From Vigna angularis (lineage: Eukaryota; Streptophyta; Magnoliopsida; Fabales; Fabaceae), in assembly GCF_016808095.1 (NCBI RefSeq), contig NC_068973.1, forward strand, positions 6,692,501 through 6,756,500: a DNA stretch of 64,000 nucleotides, given 5' to 3'. Made by a program: the position numbers and the translations under genes. Shown one piece after another: positions 49,201 through 60,046 of the stretch (positions within the stretch are counted from its first letter, which is position 1; each line of letters opens with the position of its first letter). A model generated the notes under the pieces. The model saw nothing but the letters and a program-made list of their open reading frames with translations, searched no databases and was not told where the DNA came from.

Positions 49201-52200
49201 TCAAGAATACAATCCAGTATCCGGGAGCTTAACCTCCCTCACCAGGTTCAACACCGGTCTATACAATGTACGTGGTAACTAACTAACTGAAACTACAAAA
49301 GAGGTCCTTTATATAGACCTTTTCCCGCCCCCCTTAACTGCTCAACAGTTAAGTACTCATCCTTATTTCTCTACTTTCTTTCTCCTTTCATAAACCCTCC
49401 ACGTCCTAACACAATCTATTTTTATTTTCATGTTAGTTTCACATCCCTATGCATGGTTTATCAAATGTTGACATAAAGTGACGGAGCTTAGTTCAGCTAA
49501 AGGTTCCTTATATAACATTCTGATAATTTCTATTGTTAATAATCAAGTTCTTTAAAATAAGGAACTACAAATATCTTGAAATGAATAGGAAGGTTGTAAA
49601 TATATTTCCTAATCAGTAGATACATATGATATTTTTATTCCAATCATTTTCTATTTACAACAATCTCCATGAAGACTTCTTCCTTTTGTTGTCCATGCAA
49701 GAAAGTATTTTTCATACCAAAATAAGCTGCTAATTAGATCATGATTATGAAAGTATTCATCACTGAGGCAAATGTCTCCTCTGTCAATACCATAGGTTTG
49801 AGTACACCGTTTAGCAACTAATCTCTCTTTGTAATGATCCAATGTGCCATCAAGTTGAAACTTTACTTTATAAATCCACCTGCATGCTACAGCCTATTTA
49901 TCTCATGGTCTGTCTGCAATTACACATGTAGGTGGTGTGATTGTTATGAATAAAATTATTTTTTATTTCCTTGTATAGTTGTAAAGTGGACTTTCTATCT
50001 AACTCAACCTTAGTCACTATGAGATCTCCGAATTGTACAAAACTATTTATGCAAAGCTTGTTGATACCATCTGAGTTCTTCAAATTATGGTTGGGATAGG
50101 ATGGCATAGTCCATGGATTGAATGTGATTCTGAGTTGGTGGTTCAAGCTTTCTATAATCATCACATTGTTCCTTGGCATCTTCAAAATTGGTGTCAGAAT
50201 ATGTTGTATGCTTCAGAATATGAGATCTCATGTATGTCATATATATATTGAGGGAACGATTGTGCTGGGAAACTTGTTTCTTTTGGGATTAGAAATAGAT
50301 GTACTATGTGTGGGATCTTATTCCACATTTTATTACCTTTAATTTCTATAGGAATAGATGGAATGCACCTAGTTATAGGTTTATTTTTTGAGTGTGTTTT
50401 GGTGTAGTCCCCATTCTCTTCTGTATTTTATTTTTTTGTTTTAAAGATATTTTGTTATGTTACAAATGATTGAGATAACTTGGTGTCAACCTACTTGGAA
50501 TTGCTAGTTACACGATGATGTTTTTGGCATATATTTGCTTAAAAAAGAAGATATCAAATTTTTGGTCTAGTAATTGTTGCACATTGAAGAGCACCTAACC
50601 ATACAACAATAAATTGAGGGATCAAAGAAATTATTTGCACCATGCTTGGGAGTTTGAGCGTTAGACATTTTTGCTTTTGAAAGCAAGTCACGAATATTCT
50701 TTGGCTGATGTAAAAGGAGTCATCTTCTAAGTGATGAACCTCAATTTCGTGAAAAATTATCCAGATTTCCTATTTGTTTGAGAGCAAACTGATATTTTGT
50801 ATCAAGGATAGAGAGAATCATCACTCAATGATATTTTGAATCAAGGATAGAGTCACCAGTGATGATGATATCCTCTACATATACAAGTATAATGACCTAA
50901 TGAGGACCCTGTTGCAAGAATGGTAAAGGATGGATCACACTTGCTATTGGCAAATCCAAGAGAACGAAGAACAGTTGATGGTATATACTATATGTCGTGA
51001 AAGTTGTTAACTTGATGAGCATAGCTTTCCTTATAAATCTTTGGTATCATATTTGAAATAAGATGAAAAAGAACACATACATGAATGAAAGAGAAAGAAC
51101 TGAATTCTATTGAATATGTTTTCAGAATACAAAGAGATGGCTACGTAAGCTCCCAACAGAGTAACAAATGTGAGAATATTGGATGGATATTCATATGGAC
51201 GAATCCTTGTATATGATCACAACCAAAGGCCATATTATATATGTAGATGGTACAAAGCAATGCGTGGAGATAGGCCTAGGTCCATATGTTAAAAATACAT
51301 TTAGCACTCTCCCTCAACATGGTGTATATAATATGTTCCGAACTTGTTACAAATATAGTCAATTTCAAGATCTTGCAATGATTTGGTGAAGAAATTTTCC
51401 CATTGATCAATGGAATTAACAAATTGAGTAGTAATGTCTCCATATACAAAATTTTCACGGATGAAGTGATGATCTACTCAATATGTTTGGTCCTCTCTTG
51501 AAATACTAGATTTGAGGCTATATAAAGGGTAGCTTGGTTATCACAAATGAGAGACATTTGTATAACCTCTCCAAATCTCAATTCTTTAAGAAGTTGTTTG
51601 AGCCAAATAAGTTCACAGGTGGCAAAAAGTCATAGCTTTATACTCTACTTCTATACTAGATCTTGCCACTACATTTACCTTTTGCCTTTTCAAGATATCA
51701 AGTTGTCACCAATAAAGACACAATATTTTAGGGTTTCTTCAATGAATGTGAATGACAACATTCTTATGTTATGCACATGGAGAATATAGAAACTGACTTA
51801 CCACATTGACCATCAAAGACATGTCAAGGCAAGTGACTGAGGTAATTCAACTTTCCAATTAATATCCTGTATCTCACAAGGTTTTAAATGGTTTCCCTTA
51901 GCTTGGTAGAAGTTAAACATTAGGATATGTAGGTGTGTTAAGGGGCTTGGAATTTATTTGTAGAATTCCTCTAAAATATCCAAAGCATACTTCTTTTGAA
52001 AAAAATACAATTCTATTATTGGGTTGTGTCACCTCAATTCCAAAGAAATATCTAAGTTTGTCAAAGTCGTCTAAAAATGATGACAAATGCGATGATAATC
52101 ATTATATGTAAGAACAATGTCATTATAGGTATATACATTCAACCCCTAAATGATGATAAAACACAAAATGATTAATCTCACTTTAAGTCATACCAAATTA

Positions 52201-53897
52201 TTGGATTACTGCACTAAATCTTTCAAATCATGCCTTGAGACACTGTTTAAGACCATATAAAGATTTGTCGAGACAAAATACCGTGTGAAATCCCCATGTA
52301 GGAACACATTTTTTACATCCAGCTAATAGAGGGAAGAATGTTGAAGAGTAGTAAAAAATAATCTAACAAGGACATCTTGGCAATCAAAGAAAAGGTGTCA
52401 CCATAATCTGGCCCAAAGATCTTATTGAAACCTTTGGCCACCAAATATGTTTTTAGCCTATCAATAGTGCGAGTAAAGCCAACTTTGATTATGAAGACCC
52501 ATTGACAACCAACGAAAAATTTCTCAGAAGGTTGAAGAACAAGATCCCAATTCTTACTGTTTTTAAAAACACATAGTTCATCGAGCGTGACTTGTCTCCA
52601 ATCAGGGTGGGTTAAGGCATCACTTGTAGTTTTATGAATTGACACGGAGAAAAGGGAAGAAAAACAAATATAATGAGATGAAGACAACCTAAGATAAACC
52701 AAAGTGACATAATGAGTGGAAACATTACGAATGGAGCATGTAGTTTTAGAAAATGTAAAAGGGAGATCAAACACGAGAAGAGGGGACAAAGGAGGTGGCA
52801 TCAAAGTAGAGTTAGAAGTTGGCCTATCAAAAAGGTGTAAAATGCTAACGACGATGATAAACTCAGATAGTAGACATAGGTGGTGGGTTTGGAGGCAAAT
52901 AGTGAAATAATCATTAATGAAAGTTACAAAACACTGAAACCCTAAAGTAGACCTAACATCACTCAGTCCTCAAATATGAGTGAACTAAAGCAAAATGAAA
53001 CAAAGATCGTTCAACAATACTCTTAGCAAAATATGACAAGTGATAACTTGCATTGCACATGCAGTATAGTGGACCAAGTTGAGTTCAATGTGGGCACAGT
53101 TGGAGAGCTCAAAATCTGATCACAAATTGATTAATACCCATTGAATAATCCATACAATGCCATCAACGTAAAGAAGGTCTGACATTGCTCTAGGTTTCTA
53201 GGCAGGAGTGACAACATGAGCGAATAGTTCATTGAAGAGAATAGCATGAACCTTGCGCATGTTTTCAACCATGGGACTATCAAGGCGTTGAGGGACAGTG
53301 ATGCTCAGAAGATTTTGGCGAACACCATTGAGGGGTTGAGTATTATTGGTGTATAGTAACCATACTTGCTTTGCTCCCAAATCCCAACAAAGGTGTCATG
53401 GGTGCGAAAAATATGCTTCAGAAAATGGTAAATAGTTGACTTAAGAATATACAGACTTAGACATTAGCTTTTGATCATCAAAGACAATCTTTTTGATTAA
53501 TTGAGGCTGCTTTCTAGGTAAGATGATCAATATAATATAATAGACCGGTACATTTAACAAGAACTATAACTATTAACAGCTTGTAACTAAATAAGTAAGC
53601 TAACATCTCATACAAATTGATCTAAGATTTAGGCATCCCATAATATTTAAGTCCCTTCTAGTTTCACAATTATTAGTTTTCTTACACTTAATTTTGGATT
53701 TGTTTGCATAGAATATAAATAACTAGAATGAAGTGAACGAATTTTATAGACTGTTGCTAACGCAAATGAAAATACAATTTTTTGTGCCTGCTCCACAGCT
53801 TTTGAACAGAATTGGACCTGCAACAGAGAAATTGAAAAACAAGGGAATTGATTTTTCATTGTGGTATAAACCGGAGAACTACAGGGCAGACGTTTAA
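26438..53897 (+). CDS. IMPL1: plastid inositol monophosphatase-like protein, IMPL1-like (10 exons, 357 aa)
   Basis: Exons: 26438-26695, 26990-27057, 28955-29088, 29465-29553, 33902-33959, 34268-34320, 34468-34566, 34642-34755, 44474-44575 and 53799-53897. All junctions are GT-AG and the phases join without a stop. The Ser-rich first 60 residues look like a chloroplast transit peptide. The Mg-dependent phosphatase marks are all there: TDLVTETD before the first metal loop, GEEGG at 133-137, DPLDGTTNF at 151-159 (motif 1) and WDMAAG at 284-289 (motif 2). The C-terminal lobe reads [16 protein letters not shown]. Family members remove phosphate from myo-inositol monophosphate and related sugar phosphates; plant IMPL1 is plastid-located. 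The length is close to the roughly 370 aa of Arabidopsis IMPL1. Introns 4 (4.3 kb), 8 (9.7 kb) and 9 (9.2 kb) are inflated by transposons, so transcription must cross about 27 kb. AATAAA at 54117-54122 is a candidate poly(A) signal. Confidence 0.93.
27058..28954 (+). other. IMPL1-like intron 2 (1.9 kb)
   Basis: Holds a (TA)n tract at 28185-28217. On the minus strand at 27753-27941 there is a polar 62-aa frame (contains [20 protein letters not shown]) whose family I do not recognise; it may be a transposon scrap. No element ends were found. Confidence 0.6.
30060..30365 (+). pseudogene. Gypsy gag fragment
   Basis: Plus-strand pieces read RVELPYLM, then [19 protein letters not shown] and SFDMAWEKY. 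These resemble the plant Gypsy gag pattern of a Phe-Asp-Gly box followed by an hWF...W..FK helix. Stops and shifts break the frame. It ends where the Copia relic begins, suggesting the Copia landed in an older Gypsy. Confidence 0.5.
30330..33295 (-). mobile_element. decayed Copia element, reverse transcriptase deleted
   Basis: Read on the minus strand. LTR-like ends lie at about 30330-30502 and 33153-33295; they share TACACTG..A, ATTTATAG and GGCAAGGCAC. A worn primer site (complement of GCTCTTTATACCA) is at about 33137-33149. The order on the minus strand is GC-richer leader (32870-33130), gag remnants (about 32100-32870), integrase pieces including a PQQNG-type box (about 31240-31290), then an RNase H tail (about 30500-30930). 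Most of the reverse transcriptase between is missing. Target duplications were not found. Frames 31656-31862 and 32312-32515 on the plus strand are shadows. Confidence 0.7.
35309..36615. repeat. block bounded by inverted repeats of about 90 bp
   Basis: The left arm at 35309-35395 and the complement of the right arm at 36518-36615 share ACATGGATAGGA, TTGAGGCTAGGATAGAAATC and TGTTTTGTAATTTTTTGTA. The inside has LTR-like text on the left (GGACTTGTATTGGGCC; GAGAAATTCTCTC) and no coding region. It may be a foldback element or two opposed LTR fragments; no target duplication was identified. Confidence 0.55.
36620..36847 (-). pseudogene. hAT (DUF659-type) transposase relic, C-terminal part
   Basis: The minus strand reads a [14 protein letters not shown] box and then [15 protein letters not shown] text, as in the region after the DUF659 domain of plant hAT transposases. 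It continues from the piece at 43604-44290; the Copia element at 36848 separates the two. Confidence 0.6.
37007..38320 (-). pseudogene. Copia reverse transcriptase and RNase H
   Basis: A 437-aa open frame. Reverse transcriptase marks: [11 protein letters not shown] (34-44), KSLYGLKQ (71-78) and the catalytic YVDD (120-123). The RNase H part has [21 protein letters not shown] and near the end [13 protein letters not shown]. It stays open but is cut from the upstream part by a TAG at 38330-38332, which reads as a CAG Gln codon changed by C-to-T, so it is a pseudogene piece of the polyprotein and not a separate gene. Confidence 0.93.
38330..39421 (-). pseudogene. Copia integrase C-terminal part and start of reverse transcriptase
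   Basis: Continues the integrase core with [18 protein letters not shown] (the catalytic Glu normally lies in this box; family pattern NGVAERKN, here Cys for Arg). Then come [13 protein letters not shown], a Pro/Ser-rich linker and [13 protein letters not shown] with GCRWVYAIK at the start of the reverse transcriptase. It joins the upstream frame by a single-base shift near 39375-39390. Confidence 0.9.
39291..40821 (-). pseudogene. Copia gag C-terminus, protease and integrase N-terminus
   Basis: From the nested insertion inwards: LYGVCQDLL, the gag tail, one zinc knuckle [14 protein letters not shown], and a protease whose active box reads [13 protein letters not shown]; Asp-Thr/Ser-Gly is expected, so HSG is a catalytic loss. 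The integrase zinc-binding region HAQLGHPS...CESCELGKH and the core DIWGPS...FIDDYSR and SDNGREY follow. A TAG at 40805-40807 in gag again looks like CAG changed by C-to-T. Confidence 0.9.
41755..41945. repeat. GC-rich minisatellite, about 19-bp period
   Basis: Roughly ten units of GGACAGCGGCAAACGGCGC and variants (ACAACGGCAAACGG, ACAGCGGCAAAC), cleanest at 41765-41885 and looser afterwards. It lies in the interior of the small Copia. Long frames crossing it on both strands are due to the periodicity. Confidence 0.85.
42145..42375. repeat. two-copy tandem repeat, about 146-bp offset
   Basis: TTGGCCGTCGCTCGAGGAGAC ... GTCGAAACTGTGACGG at about 42152-42213 recurs as TTGGCCGTCGCTCGAAGAGAC ... 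GTCGAAACTGTGACGG at about 42296-42356. Both lie in the GC-rich leader of the small Copia. Confidence 0.7.
42752..43095 (-). pseudogene. Copia gag N-terminus, split by the nested element
   Basis: Starts [13 protein letters not shown] at 43095 and reads [22 protein letters not shown] and [19 protein letters not shown], the usual opening of plant Copia gag. It is interrupted at 42751 by the small Copia and resumes at 40821. A GC-rich leader with GGC/GCC repeats lies upstream (43105-43434). Confidence 0.92.
43604..44290 (-). pseudogene. hAT (DUF659-type) transposase relic, central part
   Basis: On the minus strand: [20 protein letters not shown] near 44080, an [12 protein letters not shown] block, [24 protein letters not shown] and [21 protein letters not shown], ending [14 protein letters not shown] near 43620. 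This is the order of DUF659 and the following region in plant hAT transposases. The 103-aa frame at 43586-43897 is the best preserved part. Stops elsewhere make it dead. The complement of [11 protein letters not shown] near 44245 may be a more upstream part. Confidence 0.8.
45091..45699 (-). pseudogene. Gypsy integrase C-terminus with GPF module and chromodomain-like tail
   Basis: From VYGRTPPAL through [15 protein letters not shown] to [18 protein letters not shown] (the GPY/F module), [10 protein letters not shown], and a tail [21 protein letters not shown] resembling a chromodomain, which in chromoviruses directs insertion to particular chromatin. It is cut from the integrase core by a TAG at 45700-45702 where the family has a Trp codon (TGG changed by G-to-A). 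Confidence 0.85.
45700..46500 (-). pseudogene. Gypsy integrase zinc-binding domain and core
   Basis: H2C2 zinc-binding [18 protein letters not shown]...CLVCQQHK, then the catalytic core: [21 protein letters not shown] (first Asp), [10 protein letters not shown] (second Asp) and [18 protein letters not shown] (Glu). All three acidic residues remain, but the frame is bounded by a stop on one side and by a slipped poly-C tract (46541-46556) on the other. Confidence 0.9.
46541..46556. repeat. poly-C run of 16
   Basis: Sixteen C in a row inside the Gypsy polyprotein between RNase H and integrase; in the coding sense it gives a Gly run. It coincides with a frame change, so the length may be a replication or sequencing slip. 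Confidence 0.9.
46667..47271 (-). pseudogene. Gypsy reverse transcriptase end and RNase H
   Basis: Starts just after the MITE with [17 protein letters not shown] (end of reverse transcriptase), then [17 protein letters not shown] (connection) and the RNase [36 protein letters not shown] and [18 protein letters not shown] 196-aa frame is open. Confidence 0.92.
47272..47821. mobile_element. hAT-type MITE, copy c, inside the Gypsy element
   Basis: A 550-bp element, TAGAGCTGTCAAAACGGG on the left and CATTTTGACAGCTCTA on the right, a near-perfect inverted repeat. The 8-bp target duplication GCTGCTGC is at 47264-47271 and 47822-47829. It split the reverse transcriptase, so the family moved after the Gypsy had inserted. 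The best preserved of the three copies. Confidence 0.95.
47830..48466 (-). pseudogene. Gypsy reverse transcriptase N-terminal and catalytic part
   Basis: From [32 protein letters not shown] and [17 protein letters not shown], a frameshift near 48190-48205, then [45 protein letters not shown] and the catalytic CFDDILIY box. It runs into the MITE target duplication at 47829. Confidence 0.92.
48467..49109 (-). pseudogene. Gypsy gag, C-terminus deleted
   Basis: The gag core [34 protein letters not shown] and [13 protein letters not shown] is typical of plant Gypsy. Upstream frames (48742-49161) give a charged N-terminal region. Near 48470 gag passes straight into reverse transcriptase; the zinc knuckle and protease are gone. 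The frame 48742-49161 starts inside the LTR and its first residues are not gag. Confidence 0.85.
49650..49930 (-). pseudogene. Copia reverse transcriptase fragment
   Basis: The minus strand reads [23 protein letters not shown] and then YGID, matching the opening of Copia reverse transcriptase (usually [15 protein letters not shown]). It has stops and no LTR beside it. Confidence 0.7.
50085..50395 (+). pseudogene. LINE-type RNase H (RVT_3) fragment
   Basis: The plus strand reads [12 protein letters not shown] (an RNase H motif), WHLQNW, then [16 protein letters not shown] and finally [12 protein letters not shown] after frame changes. This order (E/D-x-D-S...REGN-x-AD...) closes the RNase H-like proteins of plant non-LTR elements. 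It lies between two Copia scraps. The frame 50118-50342 is in another phase and is not the product. Confidence 0.65.
50600..51000 (-). pseudogene. second Copia reverse transcriptase fragment
   Basis: The minus strand reads [17 protein letters not shown] text near 50860-50890, and then [16 protein letters not shown] near 50650-50700. This is the catalytic box and the downstream QKYI.DLL.K..M....TP motif of Copia. Several stops. A short internal doubling (ATATTTTG.ATCAAGGATAGAG) occurs at about 50790-50850. Confidence 0.65.
51060..53400 (-). mobile_element. decayed Copia element, 5' LTR lost
   Basis: On the minus strand: gag (53198-53380, with [11 protein letters not shown]), integrase scraps (about 52810-53000), the start of reverse transcriptase (52313-52800: [32 protein letters not shown]) and RNase H tail pieces (51320-51900). 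An LTR-like end at about 51060-51312 stops at a worn polypurine complement (TAGCACTCTCCCTC). Same general lineage as the element at 36848, but older. No 5' LTR seen; ends approximate. Confidence 0.7.
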
Positions 53898-55260
53898 GGT
53901 ACCAATAATTGCTTTTGTTCACTGTAACCGCCATAGACTTTTGTTCTTTGTATTTTTCGTCAAACACAAAACAGTAATTTCTATGATAACATCCATATAT
54001 CGTTTTACTGTTTAAACCCACTACTATTATGATGCTTACTTTTACGTTTTCATTACTACTTGTACACACAGTCCTATCGCTATTATATATGCATGTGTTT
54101 ACCTTTTTTTTATAATAATAAAGCATAACAAAATTATAATTATAAAAATAAATATAAATAACTTTTACAGTCATTTAAAGGATAACATTGAAAAAGAAAT
54201 GTAAACAACAAAAAGAGGAATATCTTTAGATAAAGAAGTTTACTAGTCCATTATATTATAAATCTTTAAATATTGTTCTCTTTATCAAACAGTTTACTAC
54301 TTACGAAAAATGTAATATTTAAAGGTGATAAAGAAAACTGTTCACTATTATATTTGTTGAACCCTCCAAAATATAATGGAAAAGAGAAAAAAAAAAGTGC
54401 GCTTTCAAAATGAAACCTACCCACTGTAAAAATTGAAAAAGAAAAGCTGACATACAAAATTATGGAAGACCTACATCAGAAATAAAAAGAAAAACATTGA
54501 CGTTTGTTGTAATTAAATAAAAGGGAAGAACGGTGTGAGAGTGATTTGAGTTGAACATGAATTTTCAAACAATAATCGAGTCGTTTAAAATTGCAAAGAG
54601 AGGTGAATATGTATGAAAACTCAGATATAATAATAATAATAATAATAACGATGATGATGAGGAATGATACGTATTTATCCTTGAAATAATCCCACTACTC
54701 GAAACTTTTGGATAGCGTCTGAAAAGTAGCTTATTCAATATCTAATTTCAAAAATGATAATCGTATTTTCCAAAACTAAGACACCAACAACTTTGAATTA
54801 CATTCCCGAATACCTTTATACGCTCAAATACAACCACACATGCTTGCATATTCCTTAACTTTCAGTGATAACTCATTCATATAATTCCAAAAAATTGAAA
54901 TACAATATGATCTATTCGGATCTTGATGAGTGTGGATTTTGTTTGACAAGTGACAAAATCCTAATGATGTTTTTTATTGTTTCTTCTCTTTGAACAAGGT
55001 TTCCTTGTTAATGAGAGGGAAATATTCACCTTAAAAACTTTTTGATGCTCAGGTCAGAGTTAGGATCTATTATATGAGAGTAATCATCTTAAATGTGAAG
55101 TAAGAGTATTCCTTGAGAGTTACTTTTGTATTTATTGCATCAACATGGGTTATGGACTTATGTCCTTATTAGAATAATATTTACCTAAGAAGTATAATAA
55201 TAGTGTAATAATAATAATATAAGGATAAATAATAACTAACATGTCAAATTACTGAAATTT
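53898..55260. other. 3' UTR of the IMPL1-like gene and intergenic spacer
   Basis: AATAAA at 54117 is a candidate poly(A) signal. The spacer has an AAT-type trinucleotide run near 54631-54649 and no gene. The 175-aa minus frame at 53647-54174 overlaps exon 10 and is a shadow. Confidence 0.55.
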
Positions 55261-55424
55261 AATTATAATATGTAAATATGACTCAAAGAGTTATAGGTTC
55301 GAGCTGATTCATAATGAAAAGTTCTAAATAACCTTATTGGGATGTGTACTTAATATGCATTCTGGGTTGGATAGAAACATATGCCTCCTAGTCTCAAGAG
55401 TTTGGTTTGGGTTGACTTGCATGA

Positions 55425-55815
55425 CTTGCAAACGGGTTGGCTATTCGGTCGAGTTCATAGTTAGGCTATTCGACCATGTTTTGTAGGTGGATTGGCCTCG
55501 AGGCCGAGTTCATGATATAATTAAGTCATTCGATCATGCTTTGTAGGTGGATTGGTCTTAGGGTTGAGTTCTAATATACAATCTAACATCCAGGTCAAGC
55601 TTTCTTTAGGCTTTAAAGCAATTTCAGCCATATGACCAAGCTCTTAATTGGACTTCAAAGTAATTTTGTCCTTGTGATTGAGTTCTTATCTAAGCTTCAA
55701 AATAATTATGGTCTCATGATTGAGCTTTATCTAAGCTTTAAAGTAATTTGACCTCATGGTCAAACTCTCTCTGAGTTTAAAGCAGTATGGCTTTGAGGCC
55801 GAACTCTATTTTTCA
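55425..55815. repeat. two adjoining degenerate tandem repeats
   Basis: 55430-55575 holds two units with TTTTGTAGGTGGATTGG(C/T)C and GAGTTCATGAT-like ends. 55585-55815 holds about five units of 44-48 bases with the pattern (GA)CC(A/G)AGCTCT...AAGCTTTAAAGTAATTT. No open frame crosses either block. Confidence 0.65.
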
Positions 55816-55829
55816 TAACTCTATTTTTC

Positions 55830-57270
55830 ATATAAATTCATGTTTTTTATTTGACGAGAAATTATAAATAGTTTTGTTTTAGATAAATGTTAAAAGTACC
55901 TTTTATATTAAATGTCCATTATAGTATTTAAAACACTAATGTTTAAAAAAAATGGTACGAAAATTGGTTTGTTGTATTAGAATCTTTATTGAAATAAAAT
56001 TGAATTTATCTCTTGTTATAAGCTTCATCTTGAACTTGTGTCTTCTTTTGAAGGACATTTGTTAGAGTAAAGTCTAACCCTCAATTAAGTGTTTTTTAAC
56101 AACAAATTATAAAATATGAATATGTTTTAAGCGTATAATGATATAATTTATAGGAAATGCTAAACAGTCCCCAAAAGATGTTGTTTAAGGTAATTAATGA
56201 TCATTGATTTTACTACTAGTAAAATTTGAAATAATTAACTCCACTAATTAATGATTATTGATTGTAATGCACTTTTTAAGATTAATTTTTTAAATAATCA
56301 AATGTTTGATGAAATATCTTCTAATAATAAGATATTTGTTAATTTAATAAAGATATTAATGTATGTCAATATAATATGACATTTTGTAAATAAGAAACAC
56401 CATATCATCTAATATTTACATAGTTTTAAAAAAAAGTATTAACAATTTTATCCATGTTATTAACATTTGTTTTAATATTTATAAATAATATATTTTTTTT
56501 CAATATGTTTTATCTATCAGTATAATATTTATGAACATTTTTATCTTCTAAATAAAATAAAATTATATTAATTATTATTGAAATCATAATTCATCTCTAA
56601 TATCACAATTAACTATAAAATTTTGTAAAATTCAATACTTATTAATTATTATTAACCAAATGGACCGATTACCATACCCATTATTTATATACACAAAACA
56701 TCATGATTCTTTACAAATGAAGTGTTTTTGACAATAAATTATGAATTATTTAATATTGCATAAAATACGTTTAATACATATTTACATATCTAAGTGAACA
56801 TAGACAAACTTGAACATGAAAGTTTATGAAAAACAATAAATATACAAAATTAGAATATTGAATTGTGTTTTAAAATTTTGCAGTTTATAGTTTGTGTCGT
56901 TGGATAATGTAAGGTGAGATATATGAATAAATGATGATTTATCAAATGCTTTCCTACACATCAAAAGAATCTTTGTGAAAACTGTAAAAAAAATAATTAA
57001 TACACAATGTCAGTTTTATTCTTATATACTTTATATGCTTAAAAGTTTTCACACTCCTATTGAATGAAAAGTATAAATAAAAGTTATTGAAGATTCCCTG
57101 AGTGCTCAATTTTACGGTTGAAAATAATTTTGTAATGTTACTTTAAATTTATAAAAACTTCAAAAAGATTATATTCTTAATTGAAAGTTATTTAGGTGAT
57201 TAGTCTAAATAAATAAATAAATAAAAAGTGATTATGATGCATCGTACGTAGACGGTTATTATTCTTTTAT
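55830..57270. other. intergenic AT-rich DNA upstream of the PP2-like gene
   Basis: About 1.4 kb with no gene, transposon ends or clear repeats. The promoter of the PP2-like gene lies at its right end. Confidence 0.55.
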
Positions 57271-57439
57271 TCGAAAAAAAGTATTATTGATAGGCTCTTT
57301 TAAAAAGTTGATGCCATTTTCTTTCTTGTGTTCAACTTGTTCTATTATTCCTTCCTTTTTTTCTCCATCGAATTCAACTTTATTCTTCTTCTCTTCAATT
57401 TCTATAATATTAATTTATTCTCTTTCTCTTCCTTCTTAT

Positions 57440-57448
57440 CTATATAAA
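57440..57448 (+). promoter_or_regulatory. TATA box of the PP2-like gene
   Basis: CTATATAAA lies 71 bases before the start codon, after a CT-rich tract, so the leader would be short (about 40 bases). Confidence 0.65.
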
Positions 57449-57518
57449 CTCCCTCACTTCTTCTTCGCTCACAGAAAGTATCCATAACAAATAACTTTTT
57501 TTTTGCAGATTTTCTACA

Positions 57519-60023
<2,505 letters not shown>

Positions 60024-60046
<23 letters not shown>

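Larger units (their letters stand above)
44709..49411 (-). mobile_element. chromovirus-type Gypsy element
   Basis: The 3' LTR is 44709-45026 and the 5' LTR 49110-49411, both TGTTAGGAAACTG...CTAACA. They are nearly alike apart from a 16-bp indel. The target duplication CAATC is exact at 44704-44708 and 49412-49416. On the minus strand the order is gag, reverse transcriptase, RNase H, integrase and a chromodomain-like tail; the gag end and protease are deleted. It carries a hAT MITE (47272-47821). Short LTRs and the C-terminal tail fit the Reina/CRM-like chromoviruses; the exact lineage is a guess. Confidence 0.94.
44576..53798 (+). other. IMPL1-like intron 9 (9.2 kb) with Gypsy, Copia and LINE remnants
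   Basis: The donor is GTTAGT and the acceptor CTCCACAG. In order: a Gypsy element (44709-49411) with a MITE inside, a Copia reverse-transcriptase scrap (49650-49930), a LINE-type RNase H piece (50085-50395), another Copia scrap (50600-51000) and a decayed Copia (about 51060-53400). Confidence 0.88.

Noticed and set aside
53647..54174. 175-aa minus-strand frame
   Set aside because: It overlaps exon 10 of the IMPL1-like gene and AT-rich 3' flank; no domain recognised.
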